This document shows, piece by piece, positions 1 through 8,020 of a stretch of 64,000 bases of DNA. Origin of the DNA: Gottfriedia solisilvae. Lineage in GTDB: Bacteria; Bacillota; Bacilli; Bacillales; Bacillaceae_G. The stretch lies in assembly GCF_002128405.1 (NCBI RefSeq), contig NZ_NETJ01000002.1, forward strand, positions 248,001 to 312,000, in the 5' to 3' direction. Below the pieces are notes generated by a model that made no database searches, was not told the DNA's origin, and saw only the letters and a list, made by a program, of their open reading frames with translations. The translations under genes were made by a program, and so were the position numbers. Each line of letters starts with the position of its first letter. Positions within the stretch are counted from its first letter, which is position 1.

Positions 1-578
1 TGATTTCAGATAGAGCATTTGCTGGAGCAGATACGTTAGCGACAAGCTATGCCTTAACGAAAGCGATTGAAAAAATAGGGGGAATTCAACCAATTGATTT
101 GATCGTTTGTGGAAAAATGACAATCGACGGTGATACTGGACAAGTTGGGCCAGGAATCGCTCGGCGACTTGATATCCCACCTTTAACATCTGTAAAAAAA
201 GTTCATGAGATAAATAAAGAAGATGGCTATGCGATTGTTCATCGAAAAATTGAGGACGGTCATGAGGTTATTAAGACTACATTACCTTGTTTATTTGCAG
301 TTGAAAAAGAGATCAATAATGTCCCTTACTCTTCATTGCCAAATATGATTAAAGCTGCTAAATATCAACCAACTATTTGGGCAGTTAAAGATTTAGAAGA
401 TGTGGATATAAAACAATTAGGTTTAAAAGGCTCACCGACGATTGTATCAAAAGTTTGGGCTCCACCAAAAGCAAAAGGTGGCACAGTTTTTGAAGGCACT
501 TCTAATGAAAAAGTAGCAGAATTAATGAAGATTTTAAGTGATAAGAAGGAATTATTTGAAGTGAAGGGAGGGGTATAA
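1..578 (+). CDS. fixA: Electron transfer flavoprotein beta subunit (FixA/EtfB), 5' end missing
   Basis: The reading frame is open from the first complete codon at position 3, so the N-terminus lies outside the window; an ATG at 99 is internal. The frame reads through an SDRAFAGADTLAT segment and then DGDTGQVGPGIARRL, the nucleotide-binding signature of ETF beta subunits. The protein would pair with the alpha subunit that starts one base after this stop, forming a cytoplasmic FAD heterodimer. Linkage to FixC- and FixX-like genes points to the FixABCX type, which is known in other organisms to bifurcate electrons from NADH to quinone and a low-potential acceptor. Whether this copy bifurcates cannot be judged without the missing N-terminus and an alignment of the second nucleotide site. 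Confidence 0.93.
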   Translation, partial: ISDRAFAGADTLATSYALTKAIEKIGGIQPIDLIVCGKMTIDGDTGQVGPGIARRLDIPPLTSVKKVHEINKEDGYAIVHRKIEDGHEVIKTTLPCLFAVEKEINNVPYSSLPNMIKAAKYQPTIWAVKDLEDVDIKQLGLKGSPTIVSKVWAPPKAKGGTVFEGTSNEKVAELMKILSDKKELFEVKGGV

Positions 579-1619
579 ATGGATTTCTCAGATTACAAAG
601 GTATTTGGGTATTTATTGAGGAAAATGACAAAGTGATTGCACCCGTTTCATTGGAATTATTAGGTGCAGGTAAACAATTAGCTGAAAAACGCGGCTGTGA
701 ACTAGCAGGGATTTTAATTGGTCATGATGTGAAATCGTTAGCCCCTAAACTTTTTGAATATGGTGCTGATATTGTATATATTTATGATCAGCCTATTTTT
801 AAAGATTATCGAACGGAATCTTATATGAAAGCAGTATTAGAATGTAGTAACAAATACAAGCCAGAAATCTTATTATATGGTGCAACCTCAAAAGGTAAGG
901 ATTTGGCTAGTGCTGTTGCGACAGACTTACCAACTGGTTTAACTGCAGATACGACAGTCTTAGACGTTGAAGAAGATACAGGCTTATTATTAGCAAGTCG
1001 TCCGGCATTTGGTGGTAACATCATGGCGACGATTTTATGTAAAAAGTATCGTCCGCAAATGGCAACTGTCCGTCCGAAAGTGATGAAAGCGCTAACTCCT
1101 AATCCTGGTGCTGAAGGAATTGTAATTGAAGAAGAAATTGACTTAAGGGAAGAAGATATTCGAACGAAAGTATTGGAAATTGTGCGAGCGACAACGAAGA
1201 AAGTTCGGATTGATGAAGCTGACATAATTGTTGCAGGTGGAAAAGGACTTGGTAGTAGAGAAGGCTTTGAAATCATTAAGACTTTTGCAGAATCAATTGG
1301 TGCAGCTGTTGGTGCGAGTCGAGATGTAGTCGAAGCTGGTTGGGTGGAACACCATCATCAAGTAGGTCAAACTGGATTAACAGTTACCCCTAAAATATAT
1401 TTTGCAATTGGAATCTCAGGTGCAATTCAACATATTGTTGGGATGCAAAACTCAGGTCTCATCATTGCCATTAATAAAGATCCGGATGCACCTATTTTCC
1501 AATCGTGTCACTATGGCATTGTAGGCGACGCATTCGAAATCATTCCACTCTTAATTCAACAATTCCAAGAAAGCTTTTCTTTAAAGGAGGAAAATCACGA
1601 CCATGCCGGAAAAATTTGA
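579..1619 (+). CDS. fixB: Electron transfer flavoprotein alpha subunit (FixB/EtfA)
   Basis: This 346-residue protein is slightly longer than a typical ETF alpha subunit (about 310-330). The C-terminal FAD domain is clear: GGKGLGSREGFEII, then GASRDVVEAGW, the QVGQTG turn, the ISGAIQH motif and NKDPDAPIF, all hallmarks of the ETF alpha family. The N-terminal part (about residues 10-190) is the divergent ETF alpha/beta domain. The gene starts directly after the fixA stop, preceded by a GGGAGGGG ribosome site, and its last 17 bases overlap fixC. Translational coupling across the set indicates one complex: FixA and FixB hold the flavins and pass electrons to FixC. It belongs to the FixB branch by context rather than by any single residue. 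Confidence 0.95.
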   Translation: MDFSDYKGIWVFIEENDKVIAPVSLELLGAGKQLAEKRGCELAGILIGHDVKSLAPKLFEYGADIVYIYDQPIFKDYRTESYMKAVLECSNKYKPEILLYGATSKGKDLASAVATDLPTGLTADTTVLDVEEDTGLLLASRPAFGGNIMATILCKKYRPQMATVRPKVMKALTPNPGAEGIVIEEEIDLREEDIRTKVLEIVRATTKKVRIDEADIIVAGGKGLGSREGFEIIKTFAESIGAAVGASRDVVEAGWVEHHHQVGQTGLTVTPKIYFAIGISGAIQHIVGMQNSGLIIAINKDPDAPIFQSCHYGIVGDAFEIIPLLIQQFQESFSLKEENHDHAGKI

Positions 1620-2898
1620 TGTAATTGTCGTTGGAGCAGGACCAGCAGGAATCTCATGTGCATACGAGCTAGCTAAAAATGGTGTTAACGTAATCCTCAT
1701 TGAAAGAGGAGAGTATCCAGGGTCTAAAAACGTAATGGGAGGCGTTCTTTACCGTAAAATGATGGAGGACGTAATCCCTGAGTTTTGGAAGGAAGCGCCA
1801 ATCGAGCGTGTCATAGTGGAGCAACGTGTCATGATGTTAGATAAACAATCTGCAACCACATTTGGTTATAAAGGATTGGAATTTGCTGAAGAGCCATATA
1901 ACAATTTTACCGTGCTTCGTTCAAAGTTTGACCAGTGGTTTGCACAAAAAGCTGTTGAGCAAGGCGCATTACTAATTAATGAAACGGTCGTATTGGAATG
2001 TATCGTAGAAAATGGGGTTGTTGTCGGTGTCAGAACTGATCGACCAGATGGAGATCTATATGCAGACGTGGTCGTGTTGGCGGATGGCGTAAACTCTCTA
2101 TTAGGAAAATCACTAGGATTTCATAAGGAATGGAGACCTGATGAGGTTGCATTAGCGACGATGGAAATAGTCAAGCTCGATAGCAAAATCATTGAGGACC
2201 GCTTCGGTTTAGAAGGAAATCAAGGTTGTGCAATTGAGTTGTTTGGGGATGCGACAAAAGGAATCGTTGGAACGGGCTTTTTATACACGAATAAAGATAC
2301 ATTAAGCATTGGAGTCGGTACATTACTTTCGGGTATGATTGAACATAAAATAAAACCGTATGAATTGCTAGAGTATGTCAAAAAACATCCGATGATCCGC
2401 CCTTATATTCAAGGAAGTGAGCCACAGGAATATTTGGCACATTTAATTCCAGAAGGTGGCTATAAATCTATTCCGAAACTAGTCGGCAATGGGGTTGTGG
2501 TGATTGGAGACGCAGCACAATTAGTAAATGCGATCCACCGTGAAGGTTCTAATATGGCAATGACTTCAGGTAGACTCGCAGCCGAAACAATTATTGAAGC
2601 AAAAGAAATTGGTCAATATACCGAAAGTGTCTTAAAATCGTATGCTAATAAATTACTAGATAGCTTTGTTGGCCAAGATTTAAAAAAATACAAAGATGCT
2701 ACTCATCATTTTGAAAAATTCCCTCAATATTTCGAGCAATATATCCCTCTTCTTAACAAATCAGCAAGTCAAATGTTCACTGTCGACGGTAAATCAAAAT
2801 GGGAAAAACAAAAGAAAATTATGAGCGATTTGGGAGGTGTCAAATCTAAATATAAACTTGCGAAAGATGTATATAAAGCATGGAAGGTGATGAAATAA
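1603..2898 (+). CDS. fixC: FixC-type FAD-dependent ETF:quinone oxidoreductase
   Basis: This 431-residue flavoprotein opens with the dinucleotide-binding motif VVGAGPAGISCAYELAK (about residues 9-25), followed by IERGEYPGSKN. A second FAD motif, GDAAQLVNAIHREGSN, lies near residue 305. These are family features of FixC and the ETF-quinone oxidoreductases, which receive electrons from ETF and reduce quinone at the membrane. It lacks a fused ferredoxin domain; that role is carried by the next gene, as usual for FixC/FixX pairs. An AAAGGAGG site precedes the ATG inside the end of fixB (17-base overlap), and fixX begins right after its stop. Confidence 0.94.
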   Translation: MPEKFDVIVVGAGPAGISCAYELAKNGVNVILIERGEYPGSKNVMGGVLYRKMMEDVIPEFWKEAPIERVIVEQRVMMLDKQSATTFGYKGLEFAEEPYNNFTVLRSKFDQWFAQKAVEQGALLINETVVLECIVENGVVVGVRTDRPDGDLYADVVVLADGVNSLLGKSLGFHKEWRPDEVALATMEIVKLDSKIIEDRFGLEGNQGCAIELFGDATKGIVGTGFLYTNKDTLSIGVGTLLSGMIEHKIKPYELLEYVKKHPMIRPYIQGSEPQEYLAHLIPEGGYKSIPKLVGNGVVVIGDAAQLVNAIHREGSNMAMTSGRLAAETIIEAKEIGQYTESVLKSYANKLLDSFVGQDLKKYKDATHHFEKFPQYFEQYIPLLNKSASQMFTVDGKSKWEKQKKIMSDLGGVKSKYKLAKDVYKAWKVMK

Positions 2899-3195
2899 AT
2901 GAGTGAGACAAAGAAAGAGCATACAATTGAGGAAAAACAATATCTCGTTCGTTTTAATGCTGATACAAAATCGCACTTAACTGTACTAGACTCGGATATT
3001 TGTTTAACAAAATGTCCGGATAAGGTCTGTACAATTTTCTGTCCGGCTGAAGTCTATAAATGGGAAAATATTCGAATGCATGTAGGTTATGAAGGATGTC
3101 ATGAATGTGGAAGTTGTAGAATTGGATGTCCTCATCAAAATATTAAATGGGAATACCCGAAAGGTGGGCACGGAATTATCTTTAGACTGGGGTGA
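2899..3195 (+). CDS. fixX: FixX ferredoxin-like protein
   Basis: This 98-residue protein has a first cysteine-bearing stretch (CLTKCPDKVCTIFCPAEVY) followed by a second, CHECGSCRIGCPH, and ends with the family tail YPKGGHGIIFRLG. The second group is a standard 4Fe-4S ligand set; the first has lost the regular spacing, which is typical of FixX. It is expected to work with FixC as the electron exit of the complex, equivalent to the C-terminal domain of eukaryotic ETF-QO. The start is the ATG immediately after the fixC stop, with a GGAAGGTGATG site overlapping the end of fixC. Confidence 0.93.
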   Translation: MSETKKEHTIEEKQYLVRFNADTKSHLTVLDSDICLTKCPDKVCTIFCPAEVYKWENIRMHVGYEGCHECGSCRIGCPHQNIKWEYPKGGHGIIFRLG

Positions 3196-3200
3196 TTGCA

Positions 3201-3380
3201 ATGTTCGCAATTGGCAATTATGTGATGTTTAGTTTAGATGGTGCTGTCGGTACTGTTATGGAAACTAAAGACAATCAATGCTTAGTCGCTTGGGAAGACC
3301 GTGTTGTTAGCTGGGCAAATAAAGAGCTACTTAAAAAGATTAGTTGTGCAGAACTAATTCAACTTTTTACCCCTAAGTAA
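3201..3380 (+). CDS. Small unknown protein, last gene of the fix operon
   Basis: This is a 59-residue product. I chose the ATG at 3201 because GGGGTGA (3190-3196) sits just upstream of it; a GTG at 3192 is also in frame but has no ribosome site. The sequence begins MFAIGNYVMFSLDGAVGTV and continues with short alternating hydrophobic stretches ending near a WANKELL segment. This resembles a small SH3-like beta barrel by eye, which is an inference only. It has no cysteine cluster or signal peptide (one Cys near the C-terminus). It follows fixX by five bases, so it is almost certainly co-transcribed. I do not recognise the family. Confidence 0.7.
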   Translation: MFAIGNYVMFSLDGAVGTVMETKDNQCLVAWEDRVVSWANKELLKKISCAELIQLFTPK

Positions 3381-3498
3381 AGATTTCTTTGATTAAGGAA
3401 CTGCCAATCGCTCCAAATAAATTTGGATGATAGTAAAAAAATGATCGATCTAGAAGATTAATAGACTGACTCTACTAGAACATGATGAAACAAATTTG

Positions 3499-3523
3499 AG
3501 ACTGCTTCGGTAGTCTTTTTTTG
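3499..3523 (+). terminator. Terminator of the fix operon
   Basis: AGACTGC-TTCG-GTAGTCT forms a seven-pair stem (one G-T) with a stable UUCG loop and is followed by eight T. It is the first good intrinsic terminator after the fix genes. Confidence 0.85.
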
Positions 3524-3634
3524 ATTTCATTTGTCCGTTTAGTTGAAAATGAATGAAGAAAATCCACGATATTTTTTATTTTTGTAGTAATAATCGTAGA
3601 TATAAAAATGTAATTTGCGTAAGTGTTGAGAAGC

Positions 3635-3661
3635 CCTTCTTCAATTGAAGAAGGATTTTTA
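3635..3661 (+). terminator. Second hairpin downstream of the fix operon
   Basis: CCTTCTTCAATTGAAGAAGG is a perfect 20-base palindrome followed by ATTTTTATT. It could be a backup terminator or the end of an unseen short transcript; no ORF lies between it and the first terminator. Confidence 0.6.
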
Positions 3662-3750
3662 TTGTGTAAAACAACTGATTCTAATGGTACAATTTCTTTT
3701 TAATTTTGATAAAATACCATTGATAAACAAAAAGTATATTATGAGCTTTC

Positions 3751-3805
3751 TTAACATTAATTTAACAACGTTTTTCAGATCATAGTTAAGTTTTGATGAT
3801 ATGAT
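3751..3805 (+). promoter_or_regulatory. Candidate regulated promoter of hssRS with TTAACA direct repeats
   Basis: TTAACA-N5-TTAACA (3751-3767) has the 11-base spacing typical of OmpR-family operators, and TATGAT at 3800-3805 could be the -10 element. No good -35 is present at the right distance, which would fit an activated promoter. The repeats look like the Bacillus PhoP-type consensus rather than the HssR box, so the regulator is uncertain. Confidence 0.35.
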
Positions 3806-3881
3806 CAATTGAAAAAGAAAATCGTACGAACAGAAAGAATTAGATTTAGATTTATTTTTTAAAGGGAAAGTGGAGGTTTCT

Positions 3882-4559
3882 ATGATTCGAATTTTAATTG
3901 TTGATGATGATGCTCATATTCGAGAATTATTAAGACATTTTCTACAAGCTGAAGGTTATGCAACATTTGAGGCGGCAAATGGGGAAGAGGCTTCATTATT
4001 GCTTGCTGAGCAACAAGTGAATTTAGCAATTGTTGATATTATGATGCCGAATAAAGACGGATATGAGCTTTGTGAGGAAATTAGAAATGATTATGATTTT
4101 CCCGTTATTTTACTTACTGCAAAAAATCAATTAATAGATAAGGAAAAAGGGTATAGAGTTGGAACGGATGATTATGTAACGAAGCCTTTTGAGCCGAAAG
4201 AATTATTGTTTCGAATTAAAGCATTGCTAAGACGTTTTACGATGGTAAATGCAACTCAAATTACCCTAAATGAAACGATAATTGATCGAAGAAGCTATGA
4301 AGTTTCTTGTAAGGGTAAGCTGCTAATGCTGCCAATGAAAGAATTTGAATTATTATCACAATTAGCAAGTTATCCAGACAGAATATTTACACGCGAGGAA
4401 TTAATTCATTTAATTTGGGGTGCCGATTTCGATGGTGATGATCGTACAATAAATGTTCATATTAAGAGACTAAGAGAACGTTTTTCAAATTTAACAGATG
4501 ATTTTTCCATTAAAACTGTACGTGGCGTCGGTTATAAATTGGAGGTCACGAAAAAGTGA
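3882..4559 (+). CDS. hssR: Heme-response regulator HssR (OmpR family)
   Basis: This is a 225-residue response regulator. The ATG at 3882 is preferred over the in-frame GTG at 3870 because GGAGG (3872-3876) sits five bases before it. The receiver domain shows the acidic pair D8-D9, the phosphoacceptor D52 in VDIMMP, T80 and K101 (DDYVTKPFEPKELLFRI). The winged-helix DNA-binding domain spans about residues 125-222, with FTREELIHLIWG, DRTINVHIKRLRERF and VRGVGYK. Similarity to staphylococcal HssR is high along the whole length (for example GTDDYVTKPFE and the FTRE, DVHIKRLR and VRGxGYK regions). It overlaps the kinase gene by four bases and lies with hrtBA, supporting the heme-stress assignment. 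Confidence 0.88.
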   Translation: MIRILIVDDDAHIRELLRHFLQAEGYATFEAANGEEASLLLAEQQVNLAIVDIMMPNKDGYELCEEIRNDYDFPVILLTAKNQLIDKEKGYRVGTDDYVTKPFEPKELLFRIKALLRRFTMVNATQITLNETIIDRRSYEVSCKGKLLMLPMKEFELLSQLASYPDRIFTREELIHLIWGADFDGDDRTINVHIKRLRERFSNLTDDFSIKTVRGVGYKLEVTKK

Positions 4560-5935
4560 AAACATTATATGTAAGGATTGTGATGACGACTATTTTTGTC
4601 ATGATTTTTAGTGGCTTAGTATCGTTTCTAATATCAAATATTTATTATCATTATAAACTGAAGCCTTATAACGATCAAAAGCTAACAAGAATGGCAAATG
4701 AAGTGAAATCATTTTATGAAAAGAATCCTAGTTTAACGATACAGGATTATTTAGAGAATGTAGGAGATTTAGGTTATCAAGTTTTATTAGTAGATGAGAA
4801 TGAGAAACAGACCTTTTACGGTGGTTCTTTTAAGAAGAGTCAATTGGATAGGACCACTATAGAATCAGTCTTATACGGGAAAGTTTATCATGGTATAGCT
4901 AAATATCCGACTAATTGGTTCGTGACAGGATTTTTTGATAATTCAGTTATAAATACAATTGGTGTTCCAATTAATCATGGAAAAAATCATTATGCACTAT
5001 TTTTAAGACCGAATGTAGAGCTTCAGTTTGGGGAGCTTAGAATTTTATTTTCGATCATTCTAGGTCTAACAATTTTATTAAGTATAGTAATGGTATTCAT
5101 TAGCACACGTTACATTGTCAAACCAATTGTGAAGTTAACAGAAGCCACAAAAATTATCGCTGAAGGTAAATATAAGATTCGATTACAAATTAAACGAAAA
5201 GATGAAATTGGTAAACTTGCAAATCATTTTACAAAAATGACAAAAAAATTAGATCAAATTGAACAAATGCGCCAGGAGTTTGTTTCAAATGTTTCGCATG
5301 AATTTCAATCACCACTAACGTCAATTCAAGGCTTTTCACAATCATTACAAGCAGATGATTTAACTGACGAGCAAAGAAAAACATTTTCATCAATTATCGA
5401 AAAAGAAAGTAAACGCATGTCTTTATTGAGTAAGCAATTATTAGTATTAGCCTCATTAGATAAAGAGGAAGAAATTTTACAAAAAACGGAATATGATGTT
5501 GCCGAACAAATCAAACAAATAATCGTAACAAATGAGTGGAGCTGGCGAACAAAAAATCTAGCAATTGAAATGGAATTAGCTCCAACGAATATCTTTGCAG
5601 ATAAAAACTTATTACATCAAGCTTGGACAAACTTAATCATGAATAGTATTAAGTTTAATAAAGAAGGTGGTTTGATTTCGGTAAGACTCTCTAATGAACA
5701 TGACATGGTAACGATCGAGATAAAAGATACCGGTATTGGAATTTCAGAAAATGACTTGCCTTATATATTTAATCGATTTTATATTGCTGATAAGGCAAGA
5801 ATGCGTAAAGAATCAAGCACTGGTTTGGGATTAGCGATCACGAAACAAATTATTGAATTACATAATGGTGAAATACATGTTGAAAGTAAATTGAATGAAG
5901 GATCATTGTTTTTGATTAAAATTCCACAAATGTAA
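4556..5935 (+). CDS. hssS: Heme-sensing histidine kinase HssS
   Basis: This 459-residue membrane kinase starts with GTG in the four-base overlap with hssR. It has a first membrane helix at about 8-30, an extracellular sensor at 31-160, a second helix at about 162-184, a HAMP domain to about 238, the phosphoacceptor His248 in NVSHEFQSPLTSIQGF, and an ATPase domain with DTGIGIS and STGLGLAITKQIIELHNG. The N-terminus and sensor match staphylococcal HssS strikingly, including NIYYHY, QTFYGG-like and FVTGFFDN segments. In that family the kinase responds to heme or heme-induced membrane stress and phosphorylates HssR, which switches on the HrtAB efflux pump. The SHEFQSP form of the H-box, instead of SHEIKTP, is an interesting variant. 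Confidence 0.88.
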   Translation: MKTLYVRIVMTTIFVMIFSGLVSFLISNIYYHYKLKPYNDQKLTRMANEVKSFYEKNPSLTIQDYLENVGDLGYQVLLVDENEKQTFYGGSFKKSQLDRTTIESVLYGKVYHGIAKYPTNWFVTGFFDNSVINTIGVPINHGKNHYALFLRPNVELQFGELRILFSIILGLTILLSIVMVFISTRYIVKPIVKLTEATKIIAEGKYKIRLQIKRKDEIGKLANHFTKMTKKLDQIEQMRQEFVSNVSHEFQSPLTSIQGFSQSLQADDLTDEQRKTFSSIIEKESKRMSLLSKQLLVLASLDKEEEILQKTEYDVAEQIKQIIVTNEWSWRTKNLAIEMELAPTNIFADKNLLHQAWTNLIMNSIKFNKEGGLISVRLSNEHDMVTIEIKDTGIGISENDLPYIFNRFYIADKARMRKESSTGLGLAITKQIIELHNGEIHVESKLNEGSLFLIKIPQM

Positions 5936-5941
5936 TGAACT

Positions 5942-5974
5942 GTTCACCTTCTGTTCACTTTCCATTTCTATACT
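5942..5974 (+). promoter_or_regulatory. HssR box and -10 element of hrtBA
   Basis: GTTCACCTT-CT-GTTCACTTT (5942-5961) is a direct repeat with 9+2+9 geometry, matching the published staphylococcal HssR target GTTCATATT-N2-GTTCATATT in layout and core GTTCA. TATACT (5969-5974) follows after seven bases as a -10 element; there is no consensus -35, because the repeat occupies that place. This is the arrangement expected for activation by a phosphorylated OmpR-type regulator. Confidence 0.8.
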
Positions 5975-6008
5975 CAAGAGAGAAATTAGAAAAGGAGATG
6001 AATAGTTG

Positions 6009-7097
6009 ATGTTTCTTGCTTTAAGAGAATTTAAACATGCTAAATTTCGCTTTCTACTAATCAGCTGCATTATGATCCTAATATCATTACTTGTTCTATT
6101 TGTAACTGGGCTGGCGAAAGGATTGTCATTTGATAATGCCTCGTCAATTGAAAGTATGAAAGCAAATTATATCGTTCTTCAAAAGGATTCTGATAAACGT
6201 TTGAGTCATTCCACATTAAATAACGAAAATTTAAATGAAGTGCAACAATATATAAGTGAAAAAAATGCAACTCCTTTAGGTATTCAAATGACTACAATAA
6301 TGAAGGATGGGGAATCAAAAAAAATTGATGCTTCATTTTTCGCAATTGATACAAATGAATTTCTCCAACCAAAGGTCATAGAAGGTAGAATGATCAATAA
6401 TGGTACAAAATCTGAAGTAGTCGTTGATGCTTCACTTAAAGACGATGGAATTCGTTTAGGAGATAAAATAATTGACCAAATTTCAGGCAAAGAGTTTCAG
6501 GTTGTTGGATTTACAGAAAACCAATCATTTAGTCATACACCTGTCATTCATCTGAATTTTAACGAATGGACGATGATTTTTAATGCTAATCAAGGTTTTA
6601 ATGCGATTGCATTAAATACAAAATCGGATCATGCAAAAAATTTAGAAGAAAAAATAGTTGGAATTGAAGTAATTCAAAAAGATGAAGCATTAAAAGGGAT
6701 TCCCGGCTACAAGGAAGAACAAGGTTCTTTATACATGATGATTATTTTTCTATTTATCATTGGAGCGTTTGTATTAGCAGTATTTTTCTATGTAATAACG
6801 ATTCAAAAGATCAACCAATTTGGTGTATTGAAAGCAATTGGTTCAAAAACAAGTTATTTAGCAAAAAATATTGTTTCTCAGGTTCTTGTTTTGACGGTTG
6901 CGAGTCTTATACTTAGTAGTTTATTAACTTACGGATTATCAAAAATATTACCAAATAGTATGCCATTTGTTTATAACTTACAGTTAGTAGTAGGCTGTTC
7001 ACTATTATTTCTAGTTGTAGCTCTTATCGGATCATTATTATCCTTATACCGAATTACAAAAATTGATGCGGTTGAAGCGATAGGGAGGGCTAATTAA
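6009..7097 (+). CDS. hrtB: Heme efflux ABC permease HrtB (FtsX-like)
   Basis: This is a 362-residue permease. A TTG three bases upstream is also possible; GGAG (5994-5997) suits either, and ATG gives MFLALREFKHAKFRFLL, which parallels HrtB N-termini. It has the MacB/FtsX layout: a first helix at about 17-37, a large extracytoplasmic domain to about 235, then three C-terminal helices (about 240-262, 290-312, 325-348). The C-terminal FtsX domain contains the QINQFGVLKAIGS-like cytoplasmic stretch typical of the family. With the ATPase in the next gene it should export heme or relieve heme damage. Its stop codon overlaps the hrtA start by one base, so the two are coupled. Confidence 0.87.
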   Translation: MFLALREFKHAKFRFLLISCIMILISLLVLFVTGLAKGLSFDNASSIESMKANYIVLQKDSDKRLSHSTLNNENLNEVQQYISEKNATPLGIQMTTIMKDGESKKIDASFFAIDTNEFLQPKVIEGRMINNGTKSEVVVDASLKDDGIRLGDKIIDQISGKEFQVVGFTENQSFSHTPVIHLNFNEWTMIFNANQGFNAIALNTKSDHAKNLEEKIVGIEVIQKDEALKGIPGYKEEQGSLYMMIIFLFIIGAFVLAVFFYVITIQKINQFGVLKAIGSKTSYLAKNIVSQVLVLTVASLILSSLLTYGLSKILPNSMPFVYNLQLVVGCSLLFLVVALIGSLLSLYRITKIDAVEAIGRAN

Positions 7098-7774
7098 TGA
7101 GTATTAAACTAGAACTAGAGAATATTAGTAAAGTTTATAAAGATGGAGACTCTTCAATTAAAGTACTTGATGAAGTATCTCTTCAAGTGAAATCAGGTGA
7201 ACTTGTAGCGCTTGTAGGTCCTTCTGGGTCTGGGAAAAGTACATTTCTTTCGATTGCTGGTGCGTTACTATCCCCTAGTAGTGGGAGATTATTTATAGAT
7301 AATATAGAAATTAGTAAGCTACCTCCTTCTAAACTTACTGAATTTAGATTGAGTAAGATTGGTTTCATTTTTCAAATGTCCAACTTGTTGCCGTATTTAA
7401 CAGTAAAGGATCAATTGTTATTAATTAGCGAATTAACTGGAGGTCAAACAACAGTAGCTAATCAAAAAGCCGATGAGCTGTTAGAGCGGTTGGGCTTAAC
7501 AAATAGGAAAATGAATTATCCAGAAAATTTATCAGGCGGGGAAAAACAAAGAGTAGCCATCGCAAGAGCGTTTATGAATGATCCAGAAGTTATTTTCGCA
7601 GATGAACCAACTGCTAGTTTGGATGCTGAACGCGGCCGAACGGTTGTTGAAATGCTAGCTAATGAAGTGAAAAAACGAAATAAAGCCGCTATCATGGTTA
7701 CACATGATAAACGAATGTTAGACTTATGCAATCGAGTTATATTTATCGAAAACGGGCGCCTAACTGAGAAGTAA
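7097..7774 (+). CDS. hrtA: Heme efflux ABC ATPase HrtA
   Basis: This is a 225-residue ATPase with Walker A GPSGSGKST (residues 41-49), Q-loop FIFQMSNLLPYLTV, signature LSGGEKQRVAIARAF, Walker B VIFADEPTASLD and switch histidine in MVTHDKRM. Length and motifs match the LolD/MacB-type ATPases. The FIFQ-S-LLPYL-V segment and the AFMNDPEVIFADEPTASLDA segment closely resemble staphylococcal HrtA. The ATG overlaps the hrtB stop (TAATG). Its expected partner is HrtB in the membrane, and expression should follow HssR. Confidence 0.87.
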   Translation: MSIKLELENISKVYKDGDSSIKVLDEVSLQVKSGELVALVGPSGSGKSTFLSIAGALLSPSSGRLFIDNIEISKLPPSKLTEFRLSKIGFIFQMSNLLPYLTVKDQLLLISELTGGQTTVANQKADELLERLGLTNRKMNYPENLSGGEKQRVAIARAFMNDPEVIFADEPTASLDAERGRTVVEMLANEVKKRNKAAIMVTHDKRMLDLCNRVIFIENGRLTEK

Positions 7775-7852
7775 ATAATCAATAGTATTATTACGCGGAA
7801 AGGATCAATCGTTCCTGAGAATAAAAATAAGCTTTTTACGTCACAATATTTT

Positions 7853-7888
7853 AAAGATATAGTAGCTACTTACTATATCTTTTTTATT
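7853..7888 (+). terminator. Terminator of hrtBA
   Basis: AAAGATATAGTA and TACTATATCTTT form a perfect 12-pair stem followed by TTTTATTTT. Confidence 0.85.
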
Positions 7889-7957
7889 TTGTGGCAGAAA
7901 AAATTTGGAATGCAAAATGCGAATGAAATATATAGTAATCATAAATACTTTTTTATA

Positions 7958-7986
7958 TTGACTAGTAAATTAATAGGATTTATATT
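7958..7986 (+). promoter_or_regulatory. Sigma-A promoter of the SAM hydrolase/ECF operon
   Basis: TTGACT (7958-7963) and TATATT (7981-7986) are 17 bases apart, 35 bases before the SAM hydrolase start. No riboswitch fold or operator was recognised in the short leader. Confidence 0.7.
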
Positions 7987-8020
7987 TAATTTTAAATATT
8001 CTTACAATAGGGGTGTATAG

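Larger units (their letters stand above)
3381..3881. other. 500-base non-coding gap between fix and hss genes
   Basis: The gap holds the two terminators listed separately and the presumed promoter of hssRS. No credible ORF with a ribosome site was found. The right half is very AT-rich and carries the TTAACA direct repeats. Confidence 0.7.

Noticed and set aside
821-1276. 151-codon minus-strand ORF inside fixB
   Set aside because: It is antisense to a well-conserved gene, has low-complexity Ser/Ile content and no ribosome site.
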